From Acidobacteriota bacterium (GTDB lineage: Bacteria > Acidobacteriota > Terriglobia > Terriglobales > Acidobacteriaceae): a stretch of DNA of 64,000 bases. The first letter of the stretch is position 1. Each line of letters starts with the position of its first letter. The position numbers and the translations under genes were made by a program. The notes below the pieces were generated by a model. The model was not told the DNA's origin and searched no databases. It saw only the letters and a program-made list of their open reading frames with translations. Positions 50,875 to 59,544 of the stretch are shown piece by piece. Where the stretch lies: assembly GCA_013289795.1 (NCBI GenBank), contig JABCZH010000001.1, positions 1 through 64,000 of the forward strand, read 5' to 3'.

Positions 50875-51921
50875 TCAGGCTGAAACGGTGATCAACGGCC
50901 TACCCTCAGGCAGCACTTCCCCGATTTCTACCGCTGGAACTCCCGCCCCGTTCAGCGCTCGCGTCAGTTCCGCACTATCTTTGGCAGCCACTGACATCAG
51001 CAACCCTCCCGCAGTCTGCGGATCGAAGAGCATCGTCTTGACCTCCTCGCTGATTTCATTCTCGTAGCCGACCACGCACTCGGCAAACTCCCGATTGGCC
51101 TTCAGCCCCCCCGGAATATGTCCGGCGCGAACGCAATCCAACGCACCCTCGATCACGGGAATCCGTCCCGCGTACAACCGCAGGGAGGCCTTCGAAGCCA
51201 AAGCCATCTCCCGCGCATGGCCGATCAGCCCGAAGCCGGTGACGTCGGTCAGCCCATGTACAGGAACTTTTGTGATCACTTCAGCCGCCGCCTTGTTCAG
51301 CGTCGTCATCGACGCGACCGCCGCATCAATCCAGCTCTGCTTCGCGACGCCTTTCTTGATCGCCGTCGAAATCACTCCCGTCCCCAGCGACTTGGTAAAC
51401 AACAACCGATCGCCCACTTGCGCACCACCGTTGGTCAAAACTTTCGCAGGATCAACGACACCCGTAACCGCGTACCCAAACTTGGTTTCGTCGTCGCGGA
51501 TGCTATGCCCGCCGATCACCGTGCAGCCCGCTTCCATCATCTTGGAAAGCCCGCCCGCCAGAATGCGCTCCAGGATTTCCAGGTCACCCTTCTCCGGGAA
51601 ACACACCATCGCCAGGGAAGTAAGCGGCTTTCCACCCATGGCATACACGTCACTCAACGCGTTGGTCGCCGCAATCTGGCCGAACGTGTAAGGATCGTCC
51701 ACGATCGGCGTGAAGAAATCGACCGTCTGAACCAGCGCGGTGCCGGGCCCGAGTCGATACACTCCGGCGTCGTCGGCGTGGTCAAAGCCGACCAGTACAT
51801 TCGGGTCATGTTGCCGGGCTAATTTCCCAAGCACCGTGTCCAGCGCCGCCGGACTCAGCTTGGAAGCTCAACCCGCGGCTTTCACCGACTCCGTCAACCG
51901 AAACGGCTTTGCATCAGGCAT
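50875..51921 (-). CDS. selD: Selenophosphate synthetase containing selenocysteine (UGA at codon 18)
   Basis: SelD makes selenophosphate from selenide and ATP for Sec and selenouridine synthesis. An ordinary frame starts at a GTG at 51834, but the true N-terminus lies upstream. From the ATG at 51921 the protein reads MPDAKPFRLTESVKAAG, then UGA (51870-51868), then ASKLSPAALDTVLGKL. The UGA falls at the catalytic Cys/Sec position, and Lys21 three residues later matches the essential SelD lysine. Other motifs include ALVQTVDFFTPIVDDPY, TNALSDVYAMGG and GGHSIRDDE. The full length is 348 residues, normal for SelD. A bSECIS-like hairpin follows the UGA. Confidence 0.93.
51827..51863 (-). promoter_or_regulatory. 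bSECIS-like stem-loop directing UGA to selenocysteine
   Basis: On the minus strand, four bases after the UGA, CCAAGC (51863-51858) pairs with GCTTGG (51832-51827). Inside it GTCCGGC (51854-51848) pairs with GCTGGAC (51844-51838) with one G-U pair, around a GGC loop. The internal loops are UGA and ACGGU. The 37-nt size and position are what bacterial SelB requires. Confidence 0.78.
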
Positions 51922-51946
51922 GAGCCATTCTAACCACAAACACACG

Positions 51947-52063
51947 GCCACGGATTTGCACGGATTTTCACGGATCAAGAAACAGAAAAGGAAAAGATTT
52001 ATCCGTGAGAATCCGTGTAAATCCGTGGCGTTGTTCTGCGTTGATCTGGGAAATCTGCGGCTA
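51947..52063. repeat. Inverted pair of ATCCGTG repeats plus an ATCTGCG copy
   Basis: The left arm (51947-51975) and right arm (52001-52029) each hold three ATCCGTG units at 10-bp spacing. They are reverse complements over 29 bases with only two mismatches, separated by a purine-rich loop. An ATCTGCG copy (52034-52063) follows directly. The block fills the gap between selD and the next minus-strand gene and would form a very stable hairpin in RNA. Confidence 0.82.
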
Positions 52064-52573
52064 TTATTTTAGACTGACATCTGTGACTTGCAGCTCAGGG
52101 TACGCGTGGTTCCAGTCCGCGCTCACGTGCTCAAAGATCAGGCGAAACGGCTTGCTCTGGTGAGGCGGCAAGGGCGACGCACTGAGATCGACCGCGTCGG
52201 GATACGGCCCACTGGTCTGCAAGACACGCAGGGAAACGTCTTCGGCCTGCGCGATCTGGTCCATGGAGTTCTTGAAATTCACGTGCACCACGGCGTGGAT
52301 CACAGTCTTGTCACCATCGTTGGCTACCGTGCCGTCGATGTAGGTGACCGTCGCACCCACGAAATTCACCGCCGCGCTCATTTTCAAGTCGGATAACTTC
52401 AGGCTGGAAACATAAGGGTTGCGCGCAACAGGAGGTTTTGGACTTGTACGGGACAATAAGGCGATGATGCCAACTGCACAGAGCACCGCGACAATTCCGA
52501 TGACAATGGCTCGAACATTGGAGTCAGGTTGCGCTTCTTCCACCAACGGAGATGGCTCGGTCAGCCCGCCCAT
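52064..52573 (-). CDS. Single-pass membrane protein of unknown function
   Basis: A 169-residue protein with one N-terminal membrane helix (VRAIVIGIVAVLCAVGIIALLS, about residues 20-41) and a C-terminal periplasmic beta-sandwich-like domain. The segment NFVGATVTYIDGTVANDGDKTVIHAVVHVNFKN resembles FxLYD/DUF2393-type domains, but I am not certain. It lies upstream of selD, separated by the repeat block. Function unknown. Confidence 0.7.
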   Translation of the reverse strand: MGGLTEPSPLVEEAQPDSNVRAIVIGIVAVLCAVGIIALLSRTSPKPPVARNPYVSSLKLSDLKMSAAVNFVGATVTYIDGTVANDGDKTVIHAVVHVNFKNSMDQIAQAEDVSLRVLQTSGPYPDAVDLSASPLPPHQSKPFRLIFEHVSADWNHAYPELQVTDVSLK

Positions 52574-52651
52574 GAGGCGATTGTAGATGGTTGGAATTTG
52601 ATTGTCGATTTATAGCGCCAGCGTTACGTTTCTGTTAACCTTTTGCCCGTC

Positions 52652-53554
52652 ATGCCTAACACCACGCCTATAAGGATGTCGATCATAGCGTTCATTTTGG
52701 CGGCTGGCCTCGCCACTGCACAGGATACGACCTGCACCGCGCTGCGAACGATGTTGACGGTTCCAGGCAAAGAGATGCAATCGTTTGCTCCCCGTCTTAC
52801 TTCTGGGGATCTTCACATTAAACTGGGCAAAGAAGAAATAAAGAACGCATCTATCGTTCCACGCTCCACTCCACTCAACATCGCAATTGTGGGGGATGTA
52901 GGGGCGAGTCACAACAAGACGACCTGGACGGTTACACAGGAGGCCCTCCGCAGGCTCATTTCTTTATTCCCCGCGGATACGAGAGTCTCATTGGTGACGT
53001 TCGACGACAGGGTCAATCAACAATTAGCGCTCACACCCAATCGAGAATCTATTAATGGGGCCCTGATGGCGATTGCGCAGTCCAAGGGCAAAGAGAGCGA
53101 AGAAACAATTGGTCAGGCCATAACTGCCGGAGTGTCTTCACTAGGAACGGCAAACCTGGGAGACGTGGAGGTCTTAGTGACTGCACGGGACCGCGGAGAG
53201 CCTGACAAATACAGGGCAGCGCTACAAGCTTTGGCAGCGGCCGGAGTGCGTCTTTTCGTGATTTCCTTCGATCGTTCGGGACTGCCTGGCACGCCTCCTG
53301 GCCCCATGTCGATTAGCATAAACAGGCCAACGCCGTTGGGCGCTATCGCACGGTTCTCGGGAGGTGTAGGCATTGTGGCAGCCAACGGCGTTGAAGCAGA
53401 AGGCCTTGCCAAGGGGACAGTGGGCACAATCGGGGATGTTTACGGTCTAACCGCGCAACTTGGTCGAGCCATCGCCAAGCCTGAGTCTTTGAAGATTGAC
53501 GTCAAGGGTCGCGTCATGGTTTTTTACCCGGCATTCTCCCCCCCATGCCGTTAG
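52652..53554 (+). CDS. Exported VWA-like protein with degenerate metal site
   Basis: A 300-residue protein with a signal peptide (about MSIIAFILAAGLATAQ). The mature part resembles the VWFA-related domain common in Acidobacteria. The first strand reads IAIVGDVGASHNKTTW where an intact MIDAS would read DxSxS, so metal binding is doubtful. Later strands (VSLVTFDDRV; VEVLVTARDRG; VRLFVISFDRS) keep the Rossmann-like fold. I chose the ATG at 52652; an in-frame ATG at 52676 directly before the hydrophobic core is the alternative. Function unknown. Confidence 0.65.
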   Translation: MPNTTPIRMSIIAFILAAGLATAQDTTCTALRTMLTVPGKEMQSFAPRLTSGDLHIKLGKEEIKNASIVPRSTPLNIAIVGDVGASHNKTTWTVTQEALRRLISLFPADTRVSLVTFDDRVNQQLALTPNRESINGALMAIAQSKGKESEETIGQAITAGVSSLGTANLGDVEVLVTARDRGEPDKYRAALQALAAAGVRLFVISFDRSGLPGTPPGPMSISINRPTPLGAIARFSGGVGIVAANGVEAEGLAKGTVGTIGDVYGLTAQLGRAIAKPESLKIDVKGRVMVFYPAFSPPCR

Positions 53555-53558
53555 GCTT

Positions 53559-54947
53559 TTACTCGCCCCCGACCGTCAACCCCTCAATCCTGATCGTCGG
53601 ACACGCCATCGCCCCGCGAAACTCCAGATCGTTCCCAATCTCCGAGATGTTGAAGAACATCTCTTTCAAATTGCCCGCCACCGTAATCTCTTCCACCGGG
53701 TAAGCCAATTCTCCGCCCACAATCCACATTCCCGAGGCACCGCGGGAGTAGTCGCCCGTCACCAGATTCGCGCCATGTCCGAGGAACTCGGTTAGATACA
53801 ACCCGTCCTTTATCTCGGAAATGATCTGCTGTGGCGTCTTCGTTCCTGGCTGCAGAAAATAATTGCCCGGCCCAATCCCTGGCGTTCCCGCCAGCCCACG
53901 CGACGCATTGCCGGTAGTTTGCAAACCTAGTTTCTTGGCGGTATAGGTATTCAGCAGGTAAGACTTCAACACTCCATTTTCGATGACGACGGTTCTTCGC
54001 GTGGGAATCCCCTCCCCATCAAACGGGCTCGTCCCGAAACCGCCGACCATGGTTCCATCGTCAATCACCGTCACACTCTCACCCGCGATCTTCTCGCCCA
54101 GCTTGCCAGCCAGAAACGAGGCCCCGCGATACACCGAGTCTCCATTCACGCCTTCGAAAATATGGTCAAGCATCGAAGCCGCCACCAGCGGATCAAGCAC
54201 CACCGGCACATGCGCCGTCTTGCCCTTGCGTGCTCCCAACCGCCGCAAGGTGCGCTGGGCGGCCACCGTTCCCACATGCTCAGGCGATTCCAGCCGACCC
54301 AGGTTCCGCGCTACCGAAAACCAATAGTCGCGCTGCATGGTGCCGTTTTCATTCCGCGCGATCGGCACCGCCGCCACCGAACAATACGACCGCCGGTATT
54401 CACCGACGAATCCATGCGAATTGGCCAACACTTTGTGGCCGGTGGCCGCGTCGAACGATCCGCCTTCAGAATTCTTGATCCGCGGATCGTAATCGAGCGC
54501 CGCTTTCTCTGCCCGCCGCGCGTAGCTGATGCGCTCTTCCGCCGGCAGCGAGTAAACATCGGCCGAGTAAAGATCGAGGTCCCCAGACAAAGATCCCAGT
54601 TGCGACGCCTCGGGAATTCCGCCAAATGGATCTTCAGAAGTGATCTTCGCAAGCTCAAGCGCCGACTTCACCATGCGGTCGAGCCCCTCGCGGGAGAAAT
54701 CGCTCGAATAGGTGCTGGCCGCACGCTTGCCATTAAACACCCGCACGCCAATGGCCCTCGAACCTGCTTCCTTAAGTGTCTCCACCTGCCCCAATCGAAC
54801 CAAAGTGGAGAATTCATCACCTTCGCGAACCACACACTCCGCCGCCGTCGCCCCGCCAGCCATAGCCCCGCGGACGATGTCCTGGGCAAGCTCCCGAAGA
54901 TCAGTTTCCAGTTTCTGGTTTCCAGTTTCCAGTTGAGTAGAAGACAT
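53559..54947 (-). CDS. pmbA: TldE/PmbA metalloprotease-like subunit
   Basis: A 462-residue protein of the TldD/PmbA family. With TldD it forms a heterodimeric protease that degrades unfolded or modified peptides. Features include MVKSALELAKITSEDPFGGIPE, VPVVLDPLVAASMLDHIFEGVNGDSVYRGASFL and GTSPFDGEGIPTRRTVVIENGVLKSYLLNTYTAKKLG. PmbA lacks the zinc HExxxH, as expected. Its N-terminus (SSTQLETGNQKLETDL) is encoded by a CTGGAAA repeat, so the true start may have been captured from the repeat. It follows tldD by 53 bases. Confidence 0.93.
   Translation of the reverse strand: MSSTQLETGNQKLETDLRELAQDIVRGAMAGGATAAECVVREGDEFSTLVRLGQVETLKEAGSRAIGVRVFNGKRAASTYSSDFSREGLDRMVKSALELAKITSEDPFGGIPEASQLGSLSGDLDLYSADVYSLPAEERISYARRAEKAALDYDPRIKNSEGGSFDAATGHKVLANSHGFVGEYRRSYCSVAAVPIARNENGTMQRDYWFSVARNLGRLESPEHVGTVAAQRTLRRLGARKGKTAHVPVVLDPLVAASMLDHIFEGVNGDSVYRGASFLAGKLGEKIAGESVTVIDDGTMVGGFGTSPFDGEGIPTRRTVVIENGVLKSYLLNTYTAKKLGLQTTGNASRGLAGTPGIGPGNYFLQPGTKTPQQIISEIKDGLYLTEFLGHGANLVTGDYSRGASGMWIVGGELAYPVEEITVAGNLKEMFFNISEIGNDLEFRGAMACPTIRIEGLTVGGE
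54899..54933. repeat. CTGGAAA short tandem repeat at the 5' end of pmbA
   Basis: CAGTTTC, CAGTTTCTGG, TTTCCAGTTTCC and AGTTG units repeat with 7- to 8-bp period. On the minus strand they encode the first residues of PmbA (LETGNQKLET). It is a second short-repeat type, unlike the MTCYGYG family. Confidence 0.6.
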
Positions 54948-54962
54948 GAATTGTTTTGAATT

Positions 54963-54991
54963 ATCCGTGTTGATCCGTGCAAATCCGTGGC
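54963..54991. repeat. Interspersed MTCYGYG repeat, ATCCGTG variant
   Basis: Three ATCCGTG units at exact 10-bp spacing (separators TTG and CAA), ending GGC and continuing GTTGTT like the copy at 52021-52035. It lies in the gap between tldD and pmbA. Confidence 0.85.
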
Positions 54992-55000
54992 GTTGTTGAC

Positions 55001-56452
55001 CTACTGCATGAAGCCGCCAATTTCTTTCTTCGCCGTTCCACCAACCGTCAGCCGGTCAATCTTTATAGTCGGGATGCCCACGCCCACCGGCACCGCCTGA
55101 CCATCTTTACCGCAGGTCCCAACGCCTTCGTCCAGTCTTAGATCGTTGCCCACCATGGACACCCGCGTCAGCACATCCGGCCCATTTCCAATTAACGTCG
55201 CTCCCTTGATAGGCGCCGTGATCTGCCCGTCTTCGATCAAATAAGCCTCCGACGCCGAGAACACGAACTTGCCGTTGGTGATATCCACCTGCCCGCCGCC
55301 AAAATTAACCGCATAAACGCCACGCTTCACCGAACGCACAATGTCCTGCGGATCATCCTGCCCCGCCAGCATGTATGTGTTGGTCATCCGCGGCATGGGA
55401 ATATGCTCGTAACTCTCGCGCCGGCCGTTGCCGGTGTTGGCCATTCCCATCAGCTTCGCCGACAGCTTATCGCTCAAATAACCCTTCAAAATTCCTTTTT
55501 CGATCAGCACCGTGTCCTGCGTGGCGTTGCCTTCGTCATCCACATTCAGCGATCCGCGCCGCCACGGCATTGTGCCATTGTCTACCACCGTGCACTTTTC
55601 GCTGGCCACGCGCTTGCCGATCAATCCCGCAAACGCCGAAGTCTGTTTGCGATTGAAGTCTGCCTCCAGCCCATGCCCGACCGCCTCGTGTAACAGCACG
55701 CCCGGCCAGCCGGGGCCAAGCACAACTTCCATCTCGCCCGCCGGAGCTTCGCGTGCGTCGAGTTGCAAGACCGCCTGCCGCGACGCTTCCTTGGCAAAAT
55801 ATTCCGGTGTTTTCTCTCCGAAAAAGAAATCCAGCGCCACCCGCCCGCCGCCGCCCGCGCTACCCCGCGCCGAGTTGCCCTCAGTCTTGGCGATGCAGGC
55901 CACGTTCAATCGCGCCAACGGCTGCGAGTCTTCGGCAAAGGTTCCGTCCGACCCCACCACCAGAATGTTGCGTAGCTCATCGGCATAGCTGGCGCGCACT
56001 TCCTTGATCCGCGGATCGTACGCCCGCGCCGCCTGATCTGCGCGCATCACCAGTTCAACCTTGGCAGTGATCTCCGCATCAACCGACGGCAACGTGACCG
56101 GATACAAACAGCGCGCAGCTTTTTCCTGGAAACCAACGCTGGGGGTCTTGGCTGGCCCGCTGGCAATCAAGGCTGCAGTGCGTGCAGCGTGCAGAATTCG
56201 TTCGGCGGAAAGATCGTCGGTGTAGGCGTATCCAGTACGTTCGCCAGAAATCACTCGCACTCCGCATCCGGCGGAGATTCCCTGCGAAGCCGACTTCACC
56301 ATCGACTCATCCACCATCAGCGAAGTCGAGGAAAGATACTCAAAATACAGGTCCGCGTAGTCGCCGCCAGCCGAGAACGCCGCCGCCAAATAGCGCTCCA
56401 GATCGTGCTCCGTTAGCCCGTAGTGATCGAAAAAGAACCGGTTCTTGTTCAT
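55001..56452 (-). CDS. tldD: TldD zinc metalloprotease
   Basis: A 483-residue protein, the catalytic partner of PmbA. The zinc motif is HEAVGHGLEADFNRKQTSAFAG, with HExxxH form and the distant Cys in SEKCTVVDNGT. The C-terminal end (VGTCGKDGQAVPVGVGIPTIKIDRLTVGGTAKK) is characteristic. The order tldD then pmbA on one strand is common where both exist. The dimer processes peptide precursors (for example microcins or CcdA antitoxin in E. coli). No peptide-natural-product genes are seen nearby. Confidence 0.96.
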   Translation of the reverse strand: MNKNRFFFDHYGLTEHDLERYLAAAFSAGGDYADLYFEYLSSTSLMVDESMVKSASQGISAGCGVRVISGERTGYAYTDDLSAERILHAARTAALIASGPAKTPSVGFQEKAARCLYPVTLPSVDAEITAKVELVMRADQAARAYDPRIKEVRASYADELRNILVVGSDGTFAEDSQPLARLNVACIAKTEGNSARGSAGGGGRVALDFFFGEKTPEYFAKEASRQAVLQLDAREAPAGEMEVVLGPGWPGVLLHEAVGHGLEADFNRKQTSAFAGLIGKRVASEKCTVVDNGTMPWRRGSLNVDDEGNATQDTVLIEKGILKGYLSDKLSAKLMGMANTGNGRRESYEHIPMPRMTNTYMLAGQDDPQDIVRSVKRGVYAVNFGGGQVDITNGKFVFSASEAYLIEDGQITAPIKGATLIGNGPDVLTRVSMVGNDLRLDEGVGTCGKDGQAVPVGVGIPTIKIDRLTVGGTAKKEIGGFMQ

Positions 56453-56534
56453 ATTGATTTACGTATTAGATGCCCCAGAGCGAGGAACGCTCCATCGCGG
56501 GATACTTTCAATTATCCCACAGCCCAGCGCTTTT

Positions 56535-56567
56535 CTCTGTGATCCTCTGTGCCCTCTGTGGTTAAGG
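56535..56567. repeat. Interspersed MTCYGYG repeat, CTCTGTG variant
   Basis: Three CTCTGTG units at 10- and 9-bp spacing followed by GGTTAAGG. It lies in the divergent region between tldD and the nuclease-like gene. Confidence 0.75.
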
Positions 56568-56637
56568 TTTTTCCAATAACCTCAATCGATGGTCACTCAT
56601 CACAGACGCCCACTCATTCCCCTGAAACAATCTTCCC

Positions 56638-58182
56638 ATGACTCCGGAACAGCTCACCCGAACCCTCGAAGACTTTCTCGCCAGCGCCCACAACGCCGTC
56701 ATCCTCGAAGATGGCGCCGTGCTGTTCGACCTCGCCCAGTCGAAGTATTCCATCTCCGGAGAACGCAACAAGTGCCTGCTGCACGTCTGGTCGCCGGAAC
56801 GCAATGTGGTTCGGCGCGTCATCGAGGCCGAAATCAGGAACGAGACTCTCCGCCTGGCCGTGCAGCGCCTCGGCCAATCCCGGCCCAGCAAGCTCGAAAT
56901 CTTCCGCGAACAGGATCGCCGCACGCCCACCGTGAAACGCCTGGCTCGTCTCGCTTATCAACGTATCTTGCAGCGAGTCCTGCAACGCTGGTTCCCCTCA
57001 TCTCACACAGCTCCGCTGCGCACTTCGATGGATCTCGAGCGCTCCTTCGGGCCGATCTACTCCCGCGGACTGCTGCACCAAGGGCAGTCGGCATTCGCCG
57101 TCCTGGGTGTGAACGGACAGGAAACCCAGTCATCCATCGACGCCGCCCTGACCTTCGCGATCTTGTGGCTCGACGTCTGCCGCCAAAGCCAGGAGGGAAA
57201 GTTCGTCGTCGAAGGACTCAAACTGTTCTTGCCCGTCGGCAGCGGGGCCTTGACCCGCGAGCGTATGGCCCACCTGAATTCTCAAGCCGCCAAATGGCAT
57301 CTGTACGAACTCGAAGAACGCGATGACAGCCTGAAAGAGTTGGACGCTTCGGACTGCGGCAACGTCGCCACTCGCCTGGTGCACTGCATCGAAGAATCCA
57401 GCACCCGCAGCCGGTTTGCCGTGCCCATCGCGCAGATTCAGGCCCTGATCCCCGAGGCCGAAATCGCCGTTTTGTCACCCGCTGAAATTGCCTTTCGCTG
57501 CCATGGCCTGGAGTTTGCCCGCGCCCGGCTCGCCCACGAACCCGAGTCCTTCCGCAGCACCACCGAAATCGTATTCGGAACCGGCCCCCAGGAAACTGTC
57601 CTTTGCGAGGCCAATCTTGACCGCTTCACGCAAATGGTGCACAGCATTGGCGAGGTCCGGCATCCCGAGGGCCCGCGCGATCACCCGCTCTGGCGGCTGC
57701 ATCCCGAGCGCTGGCTGGAATCCCTGGTCGTTCAAAATGTCGCTGCCGTGGATGAAATCCTCGACCCGGCATGCTTCTATTCCCAGGTGCCAGCTTTTTC
57801 TGCCGCTGACCGGGCCATGATTGATGTACTGGCAGTCACCCGGGCAGGGCGGCTCACCGTCGTCGAACTAAAAGCCGATGAAGACATTCACCTGCCTTTG
57901 CAGGGTCTGGATTACTGGTCGCGCGTCGCCTGGCATCACGCCCGTGGCGAGTTCCAGCGCTTCGGATATTTTCCGCTCCGCGAACTTAGTCCGGCTGAGC
58001 CTTTGCTGTTTCTGGTCGCCCCAGCTCTGCACGTCCATCCCACCGCCGACACGTTGTTGCACTATTTTTCGCCACAGATTCAGTGGGAGCTGTTGGGGAT
58101 TGACGAACGTTGGCGCCAGGGCGTCAAAATCGTGTTCCGGAAAAGGCCACTCAGGAATCCGGTTCACCAGCACGCCGCCTGA
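56638..58182 (+). CDS. Large protein with C-terminal PD-(D/E)XK nuclease-like domain
   Basis: A 514-residue soluble protein. Residues 1-360 are unassigned and rich in charged helices. From about residue 390, DVLAVTRAGRLTVVELKADEDIHLPLQGLDYWSRVAWH fits the PD-(D/E)XK fold: Asp397, then Glu410-x-Lys412 on the next strand, then a helix with Gln. The layout is like the NucS/DUF91 or restriction-endonuclease-like core. A DNA-repair or defence nuclease is possible, but no methylase or helicase is next to it. It stands alone between divergent and long noncoding sequence. Confidence 0.68.
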   Translation: MTPEQLTRTLEDFLASAHNAVILEDGAVLFDLAQSKYSISGERNKCLLHVWSPERNVVRRVIEAEIRNETLRLAVQRLGQSRPSKLEIFREQDRRTPTVKRLARLAYQRILQRVLQRWFPSSHTAPLRTSMDLERSFGPIYSRGLLHQGQSAFAVLGVNGQETQSSIDAALTFAILWLDVCRQSQEGKFVVEGLKLFLPVGSGALTRERMAHLNSQAAKWHLYELEERDDSLKELDASDCGNVATRLVHCIEESSTRSRFAVPIAQIQALIPEAEIAVLSPAEIAFRCHGLEFARARLAHEPESFRSTTEIVFGTGPQETVLCEANLDRFTQMVHSIGEVRHPEGPRDHPLWRLHPERWLESLVVQNVAAVDEILDPACFYSQVPAFSAADRAMIDVLAVTRAGRLTVVELKADEDIHLPLQGLDYWSRVAWHHARGEFQRFGYFPLRELSPAEPLLFLVAPALHVHPTADTLLHYFSPQIQWELLGIDERWRQGVKIVFRKRPLRNPVHQHAA

Positions 58183-58537
58183 CGGAGATTCTGATCGCCA
58201 ACTCGCACGGCCCTTCCCGTCGAGTTGCTGGTGCCCAGTCCACAGTCCTGCGCGCGAACCACGAAAGGCAGGAATCACGAGACTAACTAGTGGGACATTG
58301 ATCACGTCAGCCGTTCGCAGGAGGCTTTTCGAGCACGAATGAGAGGGTTGAAGTGGGAGTGCGGATTTTCCCAGCCTTGGGCCGCGCTCCCAGCATCACG
58401 AAAGCCAAGAATCGGAACCGTTAATATGTGGAGTGGCGAGCCGTCCTCCACCAAGATTCCCGCCCTTCAAGTGGGACGACGGCGCCTCTCCTGGTGCTAA
58501 GAAAGATGGCTACCGACGGTATCCCCAACCCTCGCTC
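58183..58537. other. Long noncoding region with no recognised feature
   Basis: The 355 bases after the nuclease-like gene have no convincing ORF. Short inverted repeats (for example GTGGAG with CTCCAC near 58430-58453) occur without T-runs. The region ends at the promoter at 58538. Confidence 0.45.
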
Positions 58538-58565
58538 TTGACACCACGCCGGTTTGCTATATAGT
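58538..58565 (+). promoter_or_regulatory. Strong sigma70-type promoter (TTGACA-16-TATAGT)
   Basis: TTGACA (58538-58543) and TATAGT (58560-58565) are separated by 16 bases. The predicted start near 58572 leaves a leader of about 90 nt before the HAF-like gene. Confidence 0.82.
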
Positions 58566-58662
58566 TCCTGCGCTTGACTTTCTCAACGCCTGCGAACCCG
58601 CTATAGAAGCCAGGTTTGGCCTGGGTGGGGTGGGGAAGGATCCCTTTGATGGAGAGCAACGA

Positions 58663-59532
58663 ATGAAAAACTGGAGCTCAGGTATTGGTCGGTTGTTTCT
58701 GTTGGTCGGGTTGCTATCGGTGGCGACCGCCGCCGTCGGACCGGCGTTAACCTTCAAGTTCCGCACCGAAAGTATTCCGGGAGCAACCGAGACGGATGTT
58801 TTTGGAGTGAACAATTCCGAGGTAGGGGTCGGCTCCTACCTGGACAGCAGTGGCGTCCGCCATGGTTTCATGGCCAGCAGAGGAACAGTCACCACGCTTG
58901 ACGATCCGAATGGCTCCAACACCTACTGCTTCGGAATCAACAATCTGGGTGCCATCGTCGGCTATTACACAACTTCGAGTTTCAGCGCTCAGGCGTTCTT
59001 GTATCAGAACGGAACCTTCACCGACATTGGACCCGCGGGTGGTGTGGGATCACAAGCAATTGGGATCAACGACAACGGAGATGTCAACGGCAACTACAGC
59101 GACTCGAGCGGCGGCGGGCACGGATTTCTGCTGAAGGGTGGCACCTACACCAAGATCGATGTGCCGGGAGCGCTGTTTACCCTGGGTGGCGGGATCAACA
59201 ACGCGGACATCATGACTGAAGTGTGGATTGATTCGGCGGGAAACGCCGAGTCGTCGGTTTATAACGGCACGAAGTTCACGACCATCAACGTTCCTGGGGC
59301 GCAGAGTTCGTCGGCGGGCGCGATCACCAACGGCAACGACATTGTCTTTTCCTGGGAGGATTCGAGCGAGGAATATTATGGTGCGTTGCTGCACGCGGGG
59401 AAGTTTACCAACTTCCAAGAGCCCAAGGGTGATAGAACGTGGGGCTACGGGATCAATGATCATCATGTGATCGTAGGATCGTATCGGCCGACCGGCAACC
59501 AGACCAACACAGGGTTCGCGGCGACCTACTGA
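58663..59532 (+). CDS. Secreted HAF-like repeat protein
   Basis: A 289-residue protein starting MKNWSSGIGRLFLLVGLLSVATAAVG, a signal peptide, at the ATG at 58663 with GGAGAG upstream. Six repeats of the form VFGVNNSEVGVGSYLDSSGVRHGFMASRG, FGINNLGAIVGYYTTS and IGINDNGDVNGNYSDSSGGGHGFLLKGG match the HAF-type propeller blades seen in the protein at 40.8 kb, but the HAF triplet is more often HGF. Extracellular; function unknown. Confidence 0.85.
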   Translation: MKNWSSGIGRLFLLVGLLSVATAAVGPALTFKFRTESIPGATETDVFGVNNSEVGVGSYLDSSGVRHGFMASRGTVTTLDDPNGSNTYCFGINNLGAIVGYYTTSSFSAQAFLYQNGTFTDIGPAGGVGSQAIGINDNGDVNGNYSDSSGGGHGFLLKGGTYTKIDVPGALFTLGGGINNADIMTEVWIDSAGNAESSVYNGTKFTTINVPGAQSSSAGAITNGNDIVFSWEDSSEEYYGALLHAGKFTNFQEPKGDRTWGYGINDHHVIVGSYRPTGNQTNTGFAATY

Positions 59533-59544
59533 AGGGACGGGGGC

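Noticed and set aside
51834-51836. GTG start at 51834 for selD
   Set aside because: It would delete the catalytic Cys/Sec loop and the essential lysine, which are encoded immediately upstream in the same frame behind the UGA.
58183-58540. Possible tRNA-Sec, SRP RNA or other housekeeping RNA in long gaps
   Set aside because: I looked for a TCA-anticodon tRNA and for the GGAAGGAAGCAGCC-type SRP core here and at 50025-50331 and found neither.
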